DNA from: Coniella vitis
Lineage: Eukaryota; Ascomycota; Sordariomycetes; Diaporthales; Schizoparmaceae
Direction of reading: 5' to 3'
Length of the DNA: 64,000 bases
Assembly (NCBI GenBank): GCA_011317545.1
Contig: WUJK01000003.1
Span: 1,488,001 to 1,552,000 of the forward strand
Part shown: positions 59,858 to 64,000 of the stretch, in pieces
How the letters are laid out: the number at the start of each line of letters is the position of its first letter
Numbering within the stretch: position 1 is the stretch's first letter
The notes under the pieces: generated by a model
The model's input: only the letters and a program-made list of their open reading frames with translations
Database searches by the model: none
Told to the model about the DNA's origin: nothing
Position numbers and translations under genes: made by a program

Positions 59858-62800
59858 ATGAGCCCCTCTCGTACTCTGCTGCTGACTCTACTTGTCCAAC
59901 CCGCACGCGCTGTCTTCATCTCGCAATGGGCCAACTGCCTCTCGCCCTCCATCAACGCCACTGACCCTATACAGCTGCAATGGGTACCGCTCTATGTAGG
60001 GACCGTCTTCGCGACGAGCGACACCGGCCACAAACTCACAGTTACTGTTTGGGGAAATGTGACGGGCACTTATTCGACCACAGACACCACCGACACCAAC
60101 TTCACTGCCACAGAAATCTTGCGCGACCCTTTTCCCACGAGCGCGGCCAAGATCACGACGCTGCACAGCGAGATCGACGTTCTGACGTACGAGCCGTACT
60201 CGGCCGACTTTGACTTTTGCGATAATGCTCTCACCAACGCGACCTGCCCGCTGGGTCCCGTCACTGACACTACTAATATGTACGTATACTCTCCTTCTTT
60301 TTCAGATGTGAACCTCTGGCATCCTTGGATGAAAGCAAGAACGGGGAGCAACGAGGAAAGCCTTCCACGAAACCGAGCCTTGGACGGAAGCAACTTCTGC
60401 GCCACTTTGCTCCTGGCAGGAACCGCTTCAAAATCCTGACGCTACAGCAAGGACGATTCGGCTCGCCTTGATACCACTCTTGTGGCAATCAATATATATA
60501 TATATATATCTGGTGCTGCGCGCAATTGCACTGTTCCTTATGACTGCACTACTCTGTCGCCATGCTTCTCCTATCCTGCAGGCCGATTGTTGCACCAACT
60601 TGCAGCATCCTTGTACAAGCCCCGAGTTGGCAAGCAGTACTAACGTGGAAATGACTGCAGAATAATTCCGTATGGTCTGCCGTCAATATCTATGGAAAAG
60701 GTTTTTGATACGAGCTATGCATTTACATCTTTCTCGCCAACATTGTACGCTACGCAGCATTTTCCTTCATCTTTGGTCCCTCTTCCTGCACAGATGATCG
60801 ATTCCTACAGTGAGAGGACGGCACGTGCCCATTCTTTCTACCTGCTTGGGGAAAACAAAAGCAAGGGTGTCCAAGGGGGGGGGGTGCCTTGATGGTTAAT
60901 ATTGATCATGTCACGAGAGATGCACCATATTGATGCAAGCACTCAACACAACCATCGAGAGCTCATGTTTCTGTTATACAGCATACTACATATGGTTCGG
61001 AGCGTACAGAAGCTGACATTGATCCACAGTGAAATTATTTATGGCGACGCTCAAGCAACACAGATTGGGTGCATCTCAGCAACAGTTACTCCTGATCTCG
61101 GCGGCTTGGCTTGGATGTTGAAGTTTCTGCCTCTCTTTGTTCTGATATTTGTAGGCTTTGCCACAATATTTGCCAGCATTTACAGTCCCTGGGGCACCAC
61201 AGACATATTCCACTGGAGCTCAAATTTCGGACGACACAACGACCTGCTTCGTCTAGTGACGCCCGGGTTTGGCGATTGTCTTCAGTACATACAATTCATC
61301 GCACTCACTGGCGGGCTGAGCCTTGACTACCCCGGTTTCTACCAGCCTGTCGTGAGCCAGGCATCATGGTCCGCACTGATGTTCAACGAGAGCTTCGTTA
61401 CCAAGGACGTGGGCTGGCGAAGCCTTGTTGACGGGGTTTACTACACAAACGGTACCTATGGCCTGCAATCATACGCACAGCTGGTTGGCATAGGCCATAC
61501 GGTAGATATCTGGGCTGGGATGATGATCTGGCTCCTGATTGTCATTGGCAGCGTGACTGTCATCACTCAACTGGCCTTTGCCGTGCAGTGGCTCTACCGA
61601 TATGTGAGGAATGTGCAAGAGGAAGACTTGCGCAACAAGAACCTGCCGTTTACCGTCGGAAATGTGGTCCGTATCGTCTTCAACTTTTTCCTCCTCCCGT
61701 TGGTGGCGCTGTCCATGTTCCAACTGGTGGTCTTCTCTACAGATTATGCCTACACTGGGGTCCTCGCGGCAGTGACAATCTTGCTGCTTCTGGTTTTTGC
61801 AGCATGGCTTCTGTACCTCATCACTACGACGAAACCGCGGGCTGTTCTGTTTGATGACCTCTCAACTGTCCTTCTCTGGGGCCCTTTATACAACACTTAT
61901 TCGGACGAGGCAGCCACGTTTGCGCTCATCCCTGCTCTCCTGACTTTTGTCCGCGGTATCGGCATCGGTGCAGTACAGCCCTCAGGCATTGCGCAGATAG
62001 TCGTTTTGGCCATTTGCGAGGTTGTACAGGTTATTTCCCTGCACGCCTTCAAGCCCTTCTCCTCGCCAACATCCATGAACGCCTACCACACGCTCTTTGC
62101 GGTTCTGCGGTTTGCGACCATCATCCTCATGACCACTTTCATCGAACAATTGGGCGTCTCCGACCAGTCCAAGGGCTGGGTGGGCTATGTCATACTGCTC
62201 ATCCACGGCGGAGTCTTGGTCCTGTGCTTCATGTTGAACGCATTACAGACAAGCATCGAGGTTGTTGCTCGGCTGATGGGCGCGGGTGGTGATGACAACA
62301 GGGGCCTATCACAGGGGCCATTATCAAGGATATTTGGTGCACGGCAGCTGTCGCGGCGGACCTCGCGGCGTGGTGCGCAGTCAAGACAGAGCCAACTATC
62401 AAGTACAGCAATGCTCGCGGCTGGCGAGGCCGGGAAAGGAGGCTACATTGCCCCCAGTGGGCGCGTACGAAGCGAGTCTGCCGGTAGCGTCAACATCCTC
62501 ATGAACCACCGCCACCAGAGAAGCTCATCCGCCTTCGACACCTTGAGCTTTGACGCGCCCCCATCACGGTTCGACAATGGCAGCACGTTTACGCCGACAA
62601 CACCTGGTGAGGCCAGCACGTACTCCTTCCTGCCGTCGCCTGCTGCAGGCCCGAATCGCCATGTCTTGCCTGCCTCTGCTCTGGTCGCAGACGCGCCAGG
62701 AGACACATTCTATAGGCCACCCAGGAGACGCAGGCCAACGATTGAGAACCAATCAGCTCACGAAAGGGCCCGCGCATCCTGGGCAACAAGCGGCGATCTC

Positions 62801-63859
62801 TCCGAGGTGCCGCGGAGCCAGGCCGGTCCTACAGTGGAGCCGCCGGAAAATGACACCCATGACCGCGGTGGTCCAGCTCCCATCGCATACTCCACCCTCG
62901 ACTTTCCAACAAGGACGGATTATGCGACACGGGAGGTCGACTTCTATTATGGTGTCCAACGCGGTTCAAAACTGAATTCGGGGGCGCCACAGAGACGCCT
63001 GGGCACCGGGCCCGCAGATCCTACCGGCCCGGTAGCCACGGCCACGGGCTGGTTCAGGAACGTCTTTGGTGGAAAGAGAAAAGAAAAGGGCAAGGGATTC
63101 GAAGTGGTCCGAAGCGCCCGCATGCCTCCAGCCATGCGAGCGGGTGGAGGGGATTACGACGACACAGATCCCCCCGAAGGAACACCAGTCGCCATGGGCG
63201 TGCTGCGAAGCGGGCCAATTGATTCGGATTCGGACGATGGCCACAAAAGACACGACGCCGCCACTACGACGAGTCCTGAGGGTCCTGCTGTGACGGAGCG
63301 GCTACTCGACCAGGAACGCGCCAGTTTGGACGAGTCTGGCGACGAAGCTGAGGTGCCGCGCTCCGCTGAACCAAGAGGGGCGCCTGTCTTGCAAGATATC
63401 GACGCCGGCGAAGCCTTCAAGATGCCCAGCGGGAATGTCTCAAGGGTGGGGAGCCGAGGTGCAACTTCTTCGCGCGAGGACGCACCCCAGTTGCCCAGGA
63501 AGAGCTCCAGGCGCAAATCGGACCTGATACAGGGCCTCGTCCTGGACATTCCAGGAAATCATGCCAGTCTGCAGCCGAGCCCCGTCGTTGAGCAGCAAGC
63601 AGAACAAGCGCCTCACTCACAATTGCAACCTTTGGCGACGTCGCGGCTCCCATTCGAGAGCCGTAGCTCGTCGTCGAATCGGGCGCCATCGGTGTCATCT
63701 CTGGGGGAGACGGACTCTAGCGATCTCCATCGCGTATCAAGCGAGCAGCGTCCAACGAATTTGGGAGCTGTGCACGTTCACCATGGAAACATCAGCCGCT
63801 TTCCCTCGGATCATCGGGGAAAGATACAAGGAAGGGAGGCTGAGTTTGTGGATAATTGA
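59858..63859 (+). CDS. TRP-like ion channel with ML-like domain (fungal Pkd2/flavin-carrier family)
   Basis: A membrane protein of about 1111 residues from three exons (59858-60279, 60661-60744, 61030-63859). A signal peptide (MSPSRTLLLTLLVQPARA) leads into an extracytoplasmic ML-like domain with paired Cys (FDFCDNALTNATCPLG) and ends QIGCISATVTPDLGG. About nine membrane helices follow, with the family block SPWGTTDIFHWSSNFG, LLRLVTPGFGDCLQYIQ and YPGFYQPVVSQASW. A disordered cytosolic tail of about 525 residues ends the protein. Members act in calcium signalling, cell-wall integrity or FAD transport in the ER. The middle exon (SYAFTSFSPT) and the two introns (381 and 285 nt, both phase 2, GTACGT and GTACGC donors) are inferred; exon 3 alone is certain. 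TACTAAC precedes the first acceptor. Confidence 0.8.
60280..60660 (+). other. Long intron 1 of the TRP-like channel gene (predicted)
   Basis: GTACGT...TACTAAC...CTGCAG, phase 2, 381 nt with a (TA)n run at about 60491-60508. It is far longer than most introns in the window. Confidence 0.55.
60745..61029 (+). other. Long intron 2 of the TRP-like channel gene (predicted)
   Basis: GTACGC...GCTGACATTGATCCACAG, phase 2, 285 nt, containing a G run near 60878. It joins FSPT to EIIYGDAQATQIGC. This is the only donor I found that keeps the frame and the conserved context. Confidence 0.5.
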
Positions 63860-64000
63860 AACAGCATGGAAATACATACATTGTTGAGGGACTATGGAGA
63901 CATACCATCAATACATGTCTTCAGACCATATTCTACGCTCTAGCCATCTTGTCTCCATCCCCTGCTATTCTCCCAGTCGTCAACGGAAGTACACTGCCGA
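63860..64000. other. 3' flank of the TRP-like channel gene
   Basis: 141 bp to the window edge; only the expected 3' UTR and no other feature. Confidence 0.5.

Overview
This window comes from a filamentous ascomycete (Pezizomycotina). The genes are spliced, with short introns of mostly 50-120 nt that carry GTRNGY donors, CTRAY branch points and YAG acceptors. Intergenic regions are long and rich in microsatellites. The gene set is fungal: an LRR/PP2C adenylate cyclase, velvet protein VelB, a TRP-like channel with an ML-like domain, stand-alone fungal-type lumazine synthase and GAR transformylase, and an Acl4 chaperone. A sordariomycete, possibly hypocrealean, would fit, but that is an inference and I cannot place the species.

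Layout: 1-3115 (+) is the 3' part of an adenylate cyclase gene. 5311-7364 (+) encodes a wax-synthase-like membrane O-acyltransferase with a GC-AG intron. 7748-11860 (-) is a complete seven-exon telomerase reverse transcriptase gene. A 2.8 kb divergent spacer with an AT-rich island and several tandem repeats follows, then a 2016-residue DH-BAR-SH3 Rho/Cdc42 GEF (14635-20829, +). A 5.5 kb gene-poor stretch precedes velB (26387-28207, +, six exons). Next is a decayed archaemetzincin gene (about 30826-32149, +), then the X-family DNA polymerase POL4 (32714-35167, +), convergent with ACL4 (35511-36719, -), which is divergent from RIB4 (37651-38368, +). A conserved-looking protein of unknown function lies at 39089-42095 (-).

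From 42.1 to 49.1 kb I find no gene. This stretch holds a 66-nt poly(A) run and many copies of a short TACTATGTA/TACATAGTA motif. ADE8 (49084-49840, +), a Mn-type CDF transporter (51340-53246, +), an MLH2/PMS1-type MutL protein (53903-56512, +) and a TRP-like channel (59858-63859, +) complete the window.

These are mainly housekeeping and signalling genes with no sign of a biosynthetic cluster or operon-like logic. TERT, POL4 and the MutL homologue all serve genome maintenance, but they lie far apart and their co-location may be chance. The most unusual items are the archaemetzincin pseudogene, the GC-AG intron, the repeat-rich region in front of TERT and the recurrent GTAC-centred motif. I saw no tRNA, rRNA, CRISPR array or intact transposon. 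Exon boundaries were assigned by eye from splice signals and reading-frame continuity and have not been tested against transcripts.
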